A stretch of 64,000 bases of DNA, from NCBI GenBank assembly GCA_945862215.1, contig CAMAXY010000005.1:21466-85465 (forward strand). The letters are read 5' to 3'. The position numbers and the translations under genes are program-made. The notes beneath the pieces are model-generated. The model was not told where the DNA came from and did not search any database. It saw only the letters and a list, made by a program, of their open reading frames with translations. Positions 39,753-49,601 of this stretch are shown in pieces. This DNA is from Singulisphaera sp. GP187 (GTDB lineage: Bacteria; Planctomycetota; Phycisphaerae; Phycisphaerales; SM1A02). Position 1 is the stretch's first letter, and the number at the start of each line of letters is the position of its first letter.

Positions 39753-40171
39753 AAAGATCCCGCCGGGCTCAGACAGTCCTCGGCGACCGACACGATCTGA
39801 TTTACGAAATTTTATTGCAAGTGCCGTCGGCCGCCTGCGGAACTCGCCCGGCAGAATTTTTCAACGGCTGGGCACGCACACAGAAGCTCGACCGATCTGA
39901 AAAACGTTCGAGCGAGAATTTGATTCGCCAACCTGGGCAGCGGAATGATTTGAACCCCTGCGAGTTTGCAAGCCGAGCCGGAGTCCGCGTAGGCGAGGCG
40001 CAGCATGTTTGAGCCCGGGGGCAAATCATTCCGCTGCCAAATTATGCACGAACCACATTTGAGCCCATATATGCGTCCCGCGGCGTTCTCATAAACCATT
40101 CTGTTTTTTTGAGCCCGGGGGCAAATCAGTCCGCTGCCAAAATCTGCACGAACCACTTTTGAGCCCATGCA
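39720..40171. repeat. Composite palindromic repeat, locus 3 (R1-R2-partial R2)
   Basis: R1 39733-39929, R2 with perfect 17-bp arms GGCAGCGGAATGATTTG (39936-39952) and CAAATCATTCCGCTGCC (40022-40038), then a duplicated R2 distal half. Confidence 0.93.
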
Positions 40172-40174
40172 CAG

Positions 40175-42214
40175 CTAAAAAATCTTCTTCCACCACGCAA
40201 GGATTTCTCCAAGGCGGTGCATTCGAAGATCTGGCGGTCCAGCTCGACTCATTCCGTGACTTGTCTCACGGGGATATTTCACAAAGCGAACTGGAACATT
40301 TTGAACCGCAAGCGCTGCATGCACTTGCTCTGATTGTTCGATGTTGCATCGAAGATCGCCTTCGCTATGAATGAGCAACATTGGCGTGCGCGCTTTTGAA
40401 AAACTTGCGATTGGGCTGGATTTCCAAAGATGCTTGGGATCCGAATAGGCAGAGCCAGTCCAATATATGCCGGGAACATCTGGTAAATCTGAATTTCCAG
40501 AGTGACTGACGATGTTCGAAACGCATCGATCGCTGATCGCTCCGCAGTATTCGCTCGAATGTCCAACCGCCCACAGAGTCATGAAGCCGCCGTATGAACC
40601 ACCCATGATTCCGATGCGCGCATTGTCGATTCCACGATCGCTGCGCATCGCACGTGTAATCGCTTGGACATCCATCCAATCCTTCCCGCCCCACGTGCCT
40701 TGAATTGCTTGGCAGAATGCGCGCCCATATCCCTTCGATCCACGAGGATTTCCATACACAACGGTGTATCCCTCCGCCGCGAGCAACTGAAATTCGTGAA
40801 AGAACGCCCACCCATATTGAGCGTGTGGTCCTCCATGCACTTCGAGTACGCCTGGAGTTTTCCGTCCAGCTCGTGCCGACTTTGGCGGACGCATCGTCCA
40901 ATAGTGAACAGCGACTCCGTCCTTTGCTTTAGTCCACGATTCTTCGGGCAGTGCAAGATCGAGTTCATCGCAGAGCGCACTGTTGAGACGCGTGACTTGG
41001 CGAACTGGAAATTCTCTGCCAGTGATATCTGCAACACAAACTTCTGGCGGTTCAGTTGGCGCAGAACGAATGAGCGCAATGCGCGCGCCATCACGAGAAA
41101 GTGTGCAAGGAAGATGTTCGGCGCCAGTCGGTGTATGCAGAGCTATAAAGTTGCCGCCGAGACTTGCACTGGCAATATGGCCAGAGCCGTGCCATCCAAT
41201 TCGCATCAGCAAAGAGTCCCCGCCTGGCATCCATTGAATCCATGAAGCAAATGATGTATCGACCGAGTCCGAGAGTGTCGCACTCATTAAGCAAAAATCG
41301 CTTGAACGAAGCAGATTTCTGGTGATTTTCGTTCGGAGGTCGTGTACGAATAATCCGAGATTTTCGGTTGCATACATTTCTGTTCGGCCAATTCTGCCTG
41401 CGTATGCAACCATTGTTCCATCAGGGCTCCACGTCACAGAACTCTTGGGTCCATCAGAAAGTCCATCAAGTGCCTTGATTTTTCCAGTTCGCACATCTGC
41501 GATCACGATTTCCATCTTCCAAGGTTCGAAGAGCGCGCGAGGAGAACGATTGACCGTCGCAGCAATCGTTTTTCCGTCTGGTGACCAATCGAAGGAAAAC
41601 GTTCCAAGAGTATCGCCCAGTGCAAGCTCTCGAATGCGGCGCGTGCGGATATTCAAGATATGCAATCGAAAGCGAGCCGATCCGAAGACGCCATCGCCGT
41701 CGAGTCTGTACCACGGATCATCAATCACGAGCGGTGGAGTGCTTCGCCCACTTGCAGTGCGCGCTTTGGCAGCAGCGGCAGTTCTCTCGGCGAGAGTCTG
41801 GCGGTATGCGAATGCAATCTCGTCTCCATTTGGAGAAAATCGAAAGTTTCCGATCGACCCATCAAGAAGTTTCGTCAATTTCTTGGGCGCTGCCAGTTTC
41901 ATTCCGCGCATCGCTGCCAACATAATTTGCGGATTTCCTCGTTCTGCTTCACGAACAAATGCAATTGAAGTCCCATCCGGCGACCAGCGTGGGGAACGAT
42001 CGCGCGGGCCCGCTGTCAATCGCCGCGATTTCGTCACTCCATCTGCAGATGCGATCCAAATTTCCGTGCAATAGGTGCTTGGCTCATCTGCAACTTTGTG
42101 CACGAATGCGATGCGCTCTCCATTGCCGTCGATTTGAGGGTCGGATGGAACAACAAGTTTCCGAACATCTTCCGCAGTGATTTTCCGAGATTTTATTTGT
42201 GCTCGTCGTGCCAT
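40175..42214 (-). CDS. S9 family (prolyl oligopeptidase/acylaminoacyl) peptidase
   Basis: WD40-like repeats, then VYGNPRGSKGYGRAF, GIMGGSYGGFMTLW, LLIHSEGDLRCNIEQSEQVHAAL, ETSHGMSRAG. Confidence 0.93.
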   Translation of the reverse strand: MARRAQIKSRKITAEDVRKLVVPSDPQIDGNGERIAFVHKVADEPSTYCTEIWIASADGVTKSRRLTAGPRDRSPRWSPDGTSIAFVREAERGNPQIMLAAMRGMKLAAPKKLTKLLDGSIGNFRFSPNGDEIAFAYRQTLAERTAAAAKARTASGRSTPPLVIDDPWYRLDGDGVFGSARFRLHILNIRTRRIRELALGDTLGTFSFDWSPDGKTIAATVNRSPRALFEPWKMEIVIADVRTGKIKALDGLSDGPKSSVTWSPDGTMVAYAGRIGRTEMYATENLGLFVHDLRTKITRNLLRSSDFCLMSATLSDSVDTSFASWIQWMPGGDSLLMRIGWHGSGHIASASLGGNFIALHTPTGAEHLPCTLSRDGARIALIRSAPTEPPEVCVADITGREFPVRQVTRLNSALCDELDLALPEESWTKAKDGVAVHYWTMRPPKSARAGRKTPGVLEVHGGPHAQYGWAFFHEFQLLAAEGYTVVYGNPRGSKGYGRAFCQAIQGTWGGKDWMDVQAITRAMRSDRGIDNARIGIMGGSYGGFMTLWAVGHSSEYCGAISDRCVSNIVSHSGNSDLPDVPGIYWTGSAYSDPKHLWKSSPIASFSKARTPMLLIHSEGDLRCNIEQSEQVHAALAVQNVPVRFVKYPRETSHGMSRAGPPDLRMHRLGEILAWWKKIF

Positions 42215-42240
42215 AGAAGATCATCGTAGGATCATCCGTC

Positions 42241-43194
42241 ATGACATGGGTATGGCGAGGACGAGATGATGGACCAGATCCAGCGGCACAACGTTGGCAT
42301 CAAGTGATCCGTCCATGGGATGCTGCTCCACGCGCGCGCGGACGGAAGTGTCCAATTGTTGTCATTGGCTATCCAACTGATGCGGGCGTTCGAGCAAACT
42401 TCGGTCGTCCAGGTGCGGTGGATGGTCCCGCAGCACTGCGAACGGCATGCGCAAATTTGCCCGCGCCTACAACGCACGCTCTCTTTGATGCAGGCGATGC
42501 GAGTGGTGCTGGAGAAGATGTTGAAAGTTGGCAGCAATCACTCGCCGCGGCAGTTTCGGCAGTACGCGCTGGCGATGGAATCCCACTCATTCTTGGTGGA
42601 GGTCACGATCAAGCTTTCGGTCACTGGATTGGCACTGTGCGCGCCGCTGCAGATGGCGCAGTTGTTGGATGCATCAACTTCGATGCGCATATCGATATGC
42701 GTATGTTGCAATCTGGTCGCGCGCATTCTGGCACTCCATTTTTTCAAGTGCATGCATGGAGCGCGGCGCATAGCCGACCGTTCAAATACATGCTGCTTGG
42801 TATGCAACCTCCGCATAACACGCCTGCATTGATTCATGCCGCATCCGCCGCAGGAGCGCAACTTGTTGATGCTGATGCCTTTCATCCTGGCCAAGAAGCA
42901 TCGCTGTTGCAATTGATCGATCGTTTTCTTTCCACAGTCGATCTTGTCTGTTTGAGTATCGACTTGGATGTCTTCAGCGCAGCCGCCGCACCTGGCGTGA
43001 GCGCTCCATCACCAATGGGAATCGCTCCCGATGCAACTTTCCGCACGATTCTTCGGCGAATCGCGGCAAGTGGAAAAGTTGCGGGCATTGAAGTCGCGGA
43101 GTGCGCTCCGTCGTTGGATATCGGAGGACGCACAGCGCGCTTGGGCGCTGCAGTCATCGACACAATTGTGCGCTCGCTTTGGACACAGTTATGA
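42241..43194 (+). CDS. Ureohydrolase (arginase) superfamily, formimidoylglutamase (HutG)-like
   Basis: GGGHDQAFGH, INFDAHIDMR, SGTPFFQ, SIDLDVFSAAAAPGVSAPSPMG. Confidence 0.82.
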   Translation: MTWVWRGRDDGPDPAAQRWHQVIRPWDAAPRARGRKCPIVVIGYPTDAGVRANFGRPGAVDGPAALRTACANLPAPTTHALFDAGDASGAGEDVESWQQSLAAAVSAVRAGDGIPLILGGGHDQAFGHWIGTVRAAADGAVVGCINFDAHIDMRMLQSGRAHSGTPFFQVHAWSAAHSRPFKYMLLGMQPPHNTPALIHAASAAGAQLVDADAFHPGQEASLLQLIDRFLSTVDLVCLSIDLDVFSAAAAPGVSAPSPMGIAPDATFRTILRRIAASGKVAGIEVAECAPSLDIGGRTARLGAAVIDTIVRSLWTQL

Positions 43195-43218
43195 GGATTT
43201 TGTCATGAGGATGCGGGC

Positions 43219-44127
43219 GTGATGCGAATTGGAATTGATCTTGGCGGAACAAAAATCGCAGGCTGTGCGCTGAGCGAAGATGGGAAAGAAATTCTGCGAC
43301 GAAGGGTCGCAACTCCCAAAGGTGATTATGCCGCAACAGTCGCAGCAATCGCGTCGCTGGTGCTTTCAATTGAAAAAGATGTCGCCGCATCTTGCACAGT
43401 TGGAATTGGTTATCCCGGAAGTGTCTCGCCGAAAAACGGCACGCACCGCAACGCAAATTCGACATGTTTGAATGGACAAGATCTCATCGGTGATCTTTCA
43501 TTGCAACTGGGCCGAGAAATTCGCGGAGCAAACGACGGAAATTGTCTTGCGCTGAGCGAAGCTTTCGATGGAGCAGGACGGGATGCGCGCGTTGTCTTCG
43601 CTGTGATCATCGGAACTGGTGTCGGCGGGGGAGTTGTCGTTGATAAACGCATCTTGGTTGGTCGCAACGCAATTGCAGGTGAATGGGGGCATTGCCCGAT
43701 GCCTGGAACCGATGGCGCGGAACGTCGTGCGAGGCATTGTTATTGCGGTAAAGAAGGTTGCATTGAACAGTTTCTTGCGGGTCCATCTTTGGAAGCAGAG
43801 TATTTTCGAAATACAAACGAGCTTCGTTCACTTGATGAGATCGTCGCGCGCAGTGTCGTTCAAATCGATTCGAGTGCAACGGCGGTGATTGACTTGCTTT
43901 GCCAACGTTTCGCAGATGCTCTTGCCGTCGTGGTCAACACCATCGATCCTGATGTGATTGTCGTTGGTGGAGGTGTGAGCAATGTCAAGACGATCTTCGA
44001 GCGAACGCCGGCGTTGGTCGCAGCGCGGATTTTCTCCGACCAATTCGATACGCCAATTGTTCAGGCGCAATTCGGCGATGCGAGCGGAGTACGAGGCGCC
44101 GCGCGTTTGTGGGATGCTCGCTCCTAG
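43219..44127 (+). CDS. ROK family sugar kinase
   Basis: MRIGIDLGGTKIAGCAL, IGTGVGGGVVVD, EWGHCPMPG, CYCGKEGCIEQFLAGPSLE. Confidence 0.93.
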   Translation: MMRIGIDLGGTKIAGCALSEDGKEILRRRVATPKGDYAATVAAIASLVLSIEKDVAASCTVGIGYPGSVSPKNGTHRNANSTCLNGQDLIGDLSLQLGREIRGANDGNCLALSEAFDGAGRDARVVFAVIIGTGVGGGVVVDKRILVGRNAIAGEWGHCPMPGTDGAERRARHCYCGKEGCIEQFLAGPSLEAEYFRNTNELRSLDEIVARSVVQIDSSATAVIDLLCQRFADALAVVVNTIDPDVIVVGGGVSNVKTIFERTPALVAARIFSDQFDTPIVQAQFGDASGVRGAARLWDARS

Positions 44128-45380
44128 CGTCGATCAGGTCGCACGGCGGCAAGAATTTCGGGATCAATCGACTGTGTTTGCCCACAAATATCTGCGGCGA
44201 TGATTCGACCAGTGACCGGTCCGAGCATCAACCCCATCATTGCATGACCCGTTGCGATGTACAACCCCGGAGTCGATTTGGCAAAGCCGATCACAGGCAT
44301 TCCATCTGCAGTGCATGGTCGATAGCCCGCCCATTCTGCCGTCACGCGACCTGAGTCGATACCGTGCAAATATTTCCGCGCGCCTGCAATGAGTGCATTG
44401 AGTCGTCGTCGCATCCAAGGTCGTCCAACAGGTGCAATCTCAAGCGTTCCCGCTAAACGCAATTGATCTCCCATCGGGTTATACGCAACAAATGTTTCGT
44501 GCATCACTCCACCAGTGACAGGTAATTGCGGCACTCCATCCAGCTGCACGTGATATCCGCGAGCAGGTTGCATCGGCACAGAAATTCCAGCAGATTTCGC
44601 AAGTTCGCTCGACCATATTCCTGCAGCAAGCACGACATTTTCTCCATGCACAATTTCACCTGTGGAAAGTCGTGCTCCGATGCATTTTCCTTTCGCATCT
44701 CGCTCGATTCCTGCAACAGTCACACCCGTACGAATATTCACGTTGTGTCGCGGCAGTGCATCAGCAAGTCCTCGCACAAGACGACCCGGATGAATGATCG
44801 CGCTGTCGACATAATGAATTGCGCCGGCAACTTCATCTTTATATGCCCCATCGCGTCGACGCAGTTCAGCTCCAGAAATTCGATCAGTGCGATATCCCAT
44901 CGGTGAAAGTGTTCGTCCCTCGTGCGCCGCAGCATTCAGATTGTTCTCGTCAAGAATTAAATCCATCCAACCTGATCGGCGGTAGAGACAGTCGATTGAT
45001 TCGGCATCGAGAATCTCTTCAAGCGCCTGAACGGTTCTCCAACCCATTGCACACAGCGTTTGCAAGCATCGCTCTGTATGTGCTTGGTTGCAGTGTCGAT
45101 GAAATGTCCAAAGCCAGCGCAGAAGATCTGGCGAAAGACTTGGGCGAATCCACAGTGGACTGGATGAATTGAACATCCAGCGAAGTCCTCTCCATGATGC
45201 ACCAGGTCTTGTGAGCGGATAATGACCAATTGAAAAAAGACCCGCATTTCCGCAAGAAGCGCCATCAAATGTAGTGCTTTGGTCGAGCACAACAACATCA
45301 ACTCCGCACTTCGCAAGTTCATACGCTCCGCATAATCCAACAATGCCTGCGCCAATGATGACCGTCCGTGGTGATCCCAT
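44124..45380 (-). CDS. FAD-dependent D-amino acid dehydrogenase-like oxidoreductase
   Basis: VIIGAGIVGLCGAYELAKCGVDVVVLDQ, YRPCTADGMPVIGFAKSTPGLYIATGHAMMGLMLGPVTGRIIA. Confidence 0.9.
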   Translation of the reverse strand: MGSPRTVIIGAGIVGLCGAYELAKCGVDVVVLDQSTTFDGASCGNAGLFSIGHYPLTRPGASWRGLRWMFNSSSPLWIRPSLSPDLLRWLWTFHRHCNQAHTERCLQTLCAMGWRTVQALEEILDAESIDCLYRRSGWMDLILDENNLNAAAHEGRTLSPMGYRTDRISGAELRRRDGAYKDEVAGAIHYVDSAIIHPGRLVRGLADALPRHNVNIRTGVTVAGIERDAKGKCIGARLSTGEIVHGENVVLAAGIWSSELAKSAGISVPMQPARGYHVQLDGVPQLPVTGGVMHETFVAYNPMGDQLRLAGTLEIAPVGRPWMRRRLNALIAGARKYLHGIDSGRVTAEWAGYRPCTADGMPVIGFAKSTPGLYIATGHAMMGLMLGPVTGRIIAADICGQTQSIDPEILAAVRPDRR

Positions 45381-45393
45381 AGTTCCCTATGCT

Positions 45394-46485
45394 ATGAGAC
45401 TTATGACCTTTGGACTAGGAATGATTGGCTGCGGAGGTATCGGGAATGTGCACGCACAAACTGCACGTCGTGCGGGCATCAAAATTATGGGAGCGTGGGA
45501 CATTCTCTCAGATCGTGCGGCGCTTCTCATTGAACAACATGGCGCAAAGGGCAGCCAAGCAGTACCAAGCATCGACGCGCTCTTGGCGATGAAAGGTATC
45601 GATGCTGTTGTCGTTGCAGTTCCAAATGATCGTCACTGCGAATGTGCGTGCGCAGCACTGAAGGCTGGAAAACACGTGCTCTTGGAAAAGCCGATGGCAC
45701 TCAGCACAGAACAGTGCGATCAAATTCTGAGCGCAGCATCAGCAAGCGCGGGACAACTGCAAATTGGATTTGTCTGTCGCGGAACCCCTGCAGCTTTGAC
45801 TGTGAAGCAGTGGATCGACGCGGGGAGATTTGGCGAGATTTATCACATCAAGGCAAGTCTCTATCGCAGGCGCGGAATTCCTGGATTAGGCGGCTGGTTT
45901 ACGACGAAAAAGCATTCTGGCGGTGGCCCTCTCATCGATCTTGGAGTGCATGTGATTGACCTCGCACTTCATCTCGCGGGTCATCCAAAAGCGCAACGAG
46001 TGAGTGGTGCAACGTGGTCGAAGTTCGGTCATCCCATCAGCGAATATCGATACACATCGATGTGGGCTGGACCGCCAAAGGTCGATGGGATTTTTGATGT
46101 CGAAGATGGTGCGATGGCGCTCATTCGATGCGCGGGAGGTTTGACGATCGAGGTGAATGTCACGTGGGCTGCCAACATTCCAGAAGGATCGACGAAGGAC
46201 GGAATTTCAATCTGGGGTTCGCGTGCAGGAACAAACTTTGACATTTTTGGCAAGGAGGTTTCGATCGCCACCGAAGAGCATGGGATGTTGGTGGATATCA
46301 AGCCGCAGTTCGAAGCAACAAATCCGATGGAACAAGCGTGGGATCAGCAGTATCGACATTTTCAAGAGATGGTCGTCCAAAGAAAAACGCCCTTCGCCAC
46401 GGGGGCGCAGGGACGTTCATTGCAAGCTGTGATTGACGCGGTTTACGAAAGTTCCAATCTCAACCGCGAAGTCGAAATCGGCTGA
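45394..46485 (+). CDS. Gfo/Idh/MocA family oxidoreductase
   Basis: GLGMIGCGGIGNVHAQTARRAGIKIMGAWD, KAGKHVLLEKPMALSTEQCDQI, GGGPLIDLGVHVIDLALHLAG. Confidence 0.93.
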   Translation: MRLMTFGLGMIGCGGIGNVHAQTARRAGIKIMGAWDILSDRAALLIEQHGAKGSQAVPSIDALLAMKGIDAVVVAVPNDRHCECACAALKAGKHVLLEKPMALSTEQCDQILSAASASAGQLQIGFVCRGTPAALTVKQWIDAGRFGEIYHIKASLYRRRGIPGLGGWFTTKKHSGGGPLIDLGVHVIDLALHLAGHPKAQRVSGATWSKFGHPISEYRYTSMWAGPPKVDGIFDVEDGAMALIRCAGGLTIEVNVTWAANIPEGSTKDGISIWGSRAGTNFDIFGKEVSIATEEHGMLVDIKPQFEATNPMEQAWDQQYRHFQEMVVQRKTPFATGAQGRSLQAVIDAVYESSNLNREVEIG

Positions 46486-46492
46486 CGATTTA

Positions 46493-47614
46493 TTAGATCG
46501 CTTTTCCGTTTCCTGGCGAACTCGTCTCATACTTCTTGAGGGTTTCTTTCATTTCATCAAGCATCTGGCCTGCTTCTGTTTTTTCGATCGCAGATTTCTG
46601 AGTTGCGATCGCCAATTTCTGATCTGCGGAATCCCAATATGCACGTGCAAGGGTGTCGAGAATCGCGCCGTCTTTGTTGTCGCTTGCCGCAGCAGCCGCT
46701 TGTGCTGTATTGAGAGCGAATGCGATGTCGCGTGTCTTCACTGTCTTGGAATCAAGAACGAACCAGGCAACTTGATTCAGACCCATTGCGCTTTTTTCTG
46801 CGATGAGTGCAGCAACAACTTTCTTCCCAAGCGCATAAGCCGCTTCTGGTTGATTTGCTCCGCCAAGCAAGATCTGAAACTTTTGTAGTTCCATTCCAAG
46901 TGCTTCCTGTGGACTCGCTTTGGAAATCGCCTCATCGAGCATCCCGAGGAATGCAGCGTAATCATTTGTTTTTTGAGCTTCACGAAGAAGCCCGGACATT
47001 CGTCGCTGCATTTTGCTCGCCTGTGCAGATCCCATAAATGAATCTTTCGCCTTGGCGATGTCCCATGTTCCCGCGACGATCGCTGCGATCGGTTCGTCCA
47101 TTGTCATCGGATGCCCGATCCACTGCACGACTGAATCCTTCACAATGAACGCGCATGGGATTCCATTTTGCATCGCTGGCTTCATGTACTGGTTGTATGA
47201 CGAACGATCCGCATCTGCGCAGAGCGTGTACTTGGTCTTCTCGGCCCACTCTGGCTTCTCAAGAAATGTCTTGACGGTTTCGAGTTTCTCGTCGCTGATA
47301 CCCATGACAACAACGCCTTTGTCTGCATAAGTCTGCTGCACTTCTGAAAGATGCGGCATTCCAGCTTTGCATGGTCCGCACCACGTTGCCCAGAATTCGA
47401 CAACATAGACCTTACCTGCTGTAAAACTTGAGATTGAATCTCCCTTCACAAAATTTTCAATTTCAGGAAATGGTGCTGGTGATCCAGGAAACATCGTTGG
47501 CTGTTGTGCTTCTGGCGCGACTGTCTTGACCGCGGGTGCCGGCTTTGCAGCAGGTGCAGATGGTGGAGTGGATTGCGGAAAAGCGAAAGAGGATGCAAGA
47601 ATGAGTGAAAGCAT
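46493..47614 (-). CDS. TlpA-like thioredoxin-fold protein
   Basis: VYVVEFWATWCGPCKAGMPHLSEVQQTYADKGVVVMGIS. Confidence 0.88.
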   Translation of the reverse strand: MLSLILASSFAFPQSTPPSAPAAKPAPAVKTVAPEAQQPTMFPGSPAPFPEIENFVKGDSISSFTAGKVYVVEFWATWCGPCKAGMPHLSEVQQTYADKGVVVMGISDEKLETVKTFLEKPEWAEKTKYTLCADADRSSYNQYMKPAMQNGIPCAFIVKDSVVQWIGHPMTMDEPIAAIVAGTWDIAKAKDSFMGSAQASKMQRRMSGLLREAQKTNDYAAFLGMLDEAISKASPQEALGMELQKFQILLGGANQPEAAYALGKKVVAALIAEKSAMGLNQVAWFVLDSKTVKTRDIAFALNTAQAAAAASDNKDGAILDTLARAYWDSADQKLAIATQKSAIEKTEAGQMLDEMKETLKKYETSSPGNGKAI

Positions 47615-47682
47615 TATTTTTCTCCTGAAGAATTTGGAACCACGACCAACAAGAGAATAGCGCATGAGATACATTTCACCCA

Positions 47683-48525
47683 ATGCCAGCCAAAATCATC
47701 GACGGTAAAGCAATCGGGGCTCAGGTTCGAATGGAGATTCGCAAGCGAATCGAAGCTGCGAAGCGCAGTGTTCGATTGGATGCAGTCTTGGTTGGTGATG
47801 ATCGTGCAGCTGCGATTTATGCGCAAAATCAAGCCAAAACTTGCGCCGAAGCTGGGATCGAATACCACTTGCACACATTGCCAGCAAGTTGCGGATACGA
47901 CGAAATCGCAGGTCGCATTCTGCTGATGAACACCGAAGAGTCGATCAAAGCCATCATGCTGCACCTTCCACTGCCTGTCGGAGTCGATACGGAGCGTGTT
48001 CAATCGCTGATCGCTCCAGAAAAAGATGTTGAAGGTGTCAATCCCGCCAATATCGGTAATGTTGTTTATGGCCGCCGCAGTTTGGTTCCATGCACAGCGC
48101 TCGCAGTACTTGAGATGATCGAGTCGACTGGAATTACTCTGCGAGGATCGAAGTGCGTTGTTGTTGGCGCAAGCAATATTGTTGGCAAGCCGATCGCAGT
48201 TTTATTGATGCGCGCGGAAGCGACGGTGGTCAGCGCAAATAAGTTCACCAAGAACCTCTCGATGCTCACGCGTGAAGCAGATGTCGTGGTTGCTGCTGCT
48301 GGTGTGGCCTCACTTGTGAAATCTGATTGGATCAAACCTGGTGCGGTTGTTGTCGATGTTGGAATCAATCGAATCCCTGGTGTAGACGGAAAATCTGTGA
48401 CAGTGGGAGATGTCGATCCGCAGGTCGCGGAAATTGCTGGATGGATGAGCCCAGTTCCCGGCGGTGTTGGGCCAATGACAGTGGCAATGCTTTTGCGAAA
48501 TGTTGCTGAAGCCGCGCTGCGCTGA
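47683..48525 (+). CDS. folD: Methylenetetrahydrofolate dehydrogenase/cyclohydrolase
   Basis: LVGDDRAAAIYAQNQAKTCAEAGIEYHLHTLP, LPLPVGVDTERV, VVVGASNIVGKPIAVLL, PVPGGVGPMTVAMLLRN. Confidence 0.96.
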   Translation: MPAKIIDGKAIGAQVRMEIRKRIEAAKRSVRLDAVLVGDDRAAAIYAQNQAKTCAEAGIEYHLHTLPASCGYDEIAGRILLMNTEESIKAIMLHLPLPVGVDTERVQSLIAPEKDVEGVNPANIGNVVYGRRSLVPCTALAVLEMIESTGITLRGSKCVVVGASNIVGKPIAVLLMRAEATVVSANKFTKNLSMLTREADVVVAAAGVASLVKSDWIKPGAVVVDVGINRIPGVDGKSVTVGDVDPQVAEIAGWMSPVPGGVGPMTVAMLLRNVAEAALR

Positions 48526-48550
48526 AGCAGTTGCGAAATCCAAACGGTTT

Positions 48551-49495
48551 TTATTTTCCAAAAAGTTTTTGCAGCGCTTCTTCGTATCGTGCAACCGTTC
48601 CCGCAACGATTTCGCTTGGAACTTCTGGTCCTGGTGGAGTCTTGTCCCACGATCCAGACTGCACTAATTTTAAAAGCCAATTTCGCAAAAACTGTTTGTC
48701 AAAACTCGGTTGGTCGCGGCCAGGCTCGAAGTTTGCAAGTGGCCAATAGCGACTTGAATCTGGAGTCAGCACTTCGTCCACAAGCATCAGTTCGTTCGTG
48801 GTAGAGCCATTTCGGTCGAGCGCAAATCCAAATTCGAATTTCGTGTCTGCGAGAATGACGCCTCGTTCAAGAGCATATTGCGCGGCAATCGAATAGATAT
48901 TCAAAGTCAACTCTCGAAGTCGCCGCATGAGATCCGCGCCAACGATTTCGCCTGCTCGCTCGAATGAGATATTTTCATCGTGGCCTTCAACTGCCTTGGT
49001 TGCTGGTGAGAAAATTGGGGTGGGCAATCGATCGCACTGCTGCAGTCCTGGTGGCAATTTCACGCCGCAGACTGTCCCGCTGGTTTGATACTCCGCCCAT
49101 CCGCTGCCCGCAAGATATCCGCGCGCGACACATTCGATCGGCACAACGTGGGCAGCGCGACAAGTCATCGTTCGACTTTGCAGAGAATGGCGCAGAGATT
49201 CGTCGATCCCAGAAATCGCAGGAAGTTCAGTGGAGAGCACATGATCCTTCACGAGATTTTGTTTTCGCAGCAATTCAAACCATCCTGATGCAATCGATGT
49301 CAATAGTCGGCCTTTTCCAGGGATCGGCGTGGGCATAACCACATCAAATGCAGAGATTCGATCTGATGCCACGAGCAGCAACCGCGGACCATTCGAGTCA
49401 GGTGGCAGGTCATACACATCTCGAACTTTGCCTTGCCTTCGACCTTGCAGAGGCAAATGCGTTTCAAATACAGAATCGTCGGTTGGTGTTCGCAT
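48551..49495 (-). CDS. purC: Phosphoribosylaminoimidazole-succinocarboxamide synthase
   Basis: GRRQGKVRDVYDLP, VASDRISAFDVVMPTPIPGKGRLL, ECVARGYLAGSGWAEYQ, DTKFEFGFALD. Confidence 0.96.
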   Translation of the reverse strand: MRTPTDDSVFETHLPLQGRRQGKVRDVYDLPPDSNGPRLLLVASDRISAFDVVMPTPIPGKGRLLTSIASGWFELLRKQNLVKDHVLSTELPAISGIDESLRHSLQSRTMTCRAAHVVPIECVARGYLAGSGWAEYQTSGTVCGVKLPPGLQQCDRLPTPIFSPATKAVEGHDENISFERAGEIVGADLMRRLRELTLNIYSIAAQYALERGVILADTKFEFGFALDRNGSTTNELMLVDEVLTPDSSRYWPLANFEPGRDQPSFDKQFLRNWLLKLVQSGSWDKTPPGPEVPSEIVAGTVARYEEALQKLFGK

Positions 49496-49601
49496 CGGGC
49501 AAAGTGTAAGGAATTGCCCAGTGGATGAGTACCGCTTAGAAAGTGCAATTCCGGCATAAATCGGTTGGAGCGAAATCGACCGCTACACTCGAATCGCTCA
49601 C

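Noticed and set aside
36555-40171. Retron, DGR or reverse-transcriptase-based system around the structured repeats
   Set aside because: No reverse transcriptase motifs (e.g. YADD) or associated effector were found in any ORF of the window.
42241-43194. Arginase that would feed ornithine to the AstA cluster
   Set aside because: Motifs (INFDAHIDMR, SGTPF, APGVSAPSP) fit formimidoylglutamase better than arginase, and it lies over 7 kb from the cluster.
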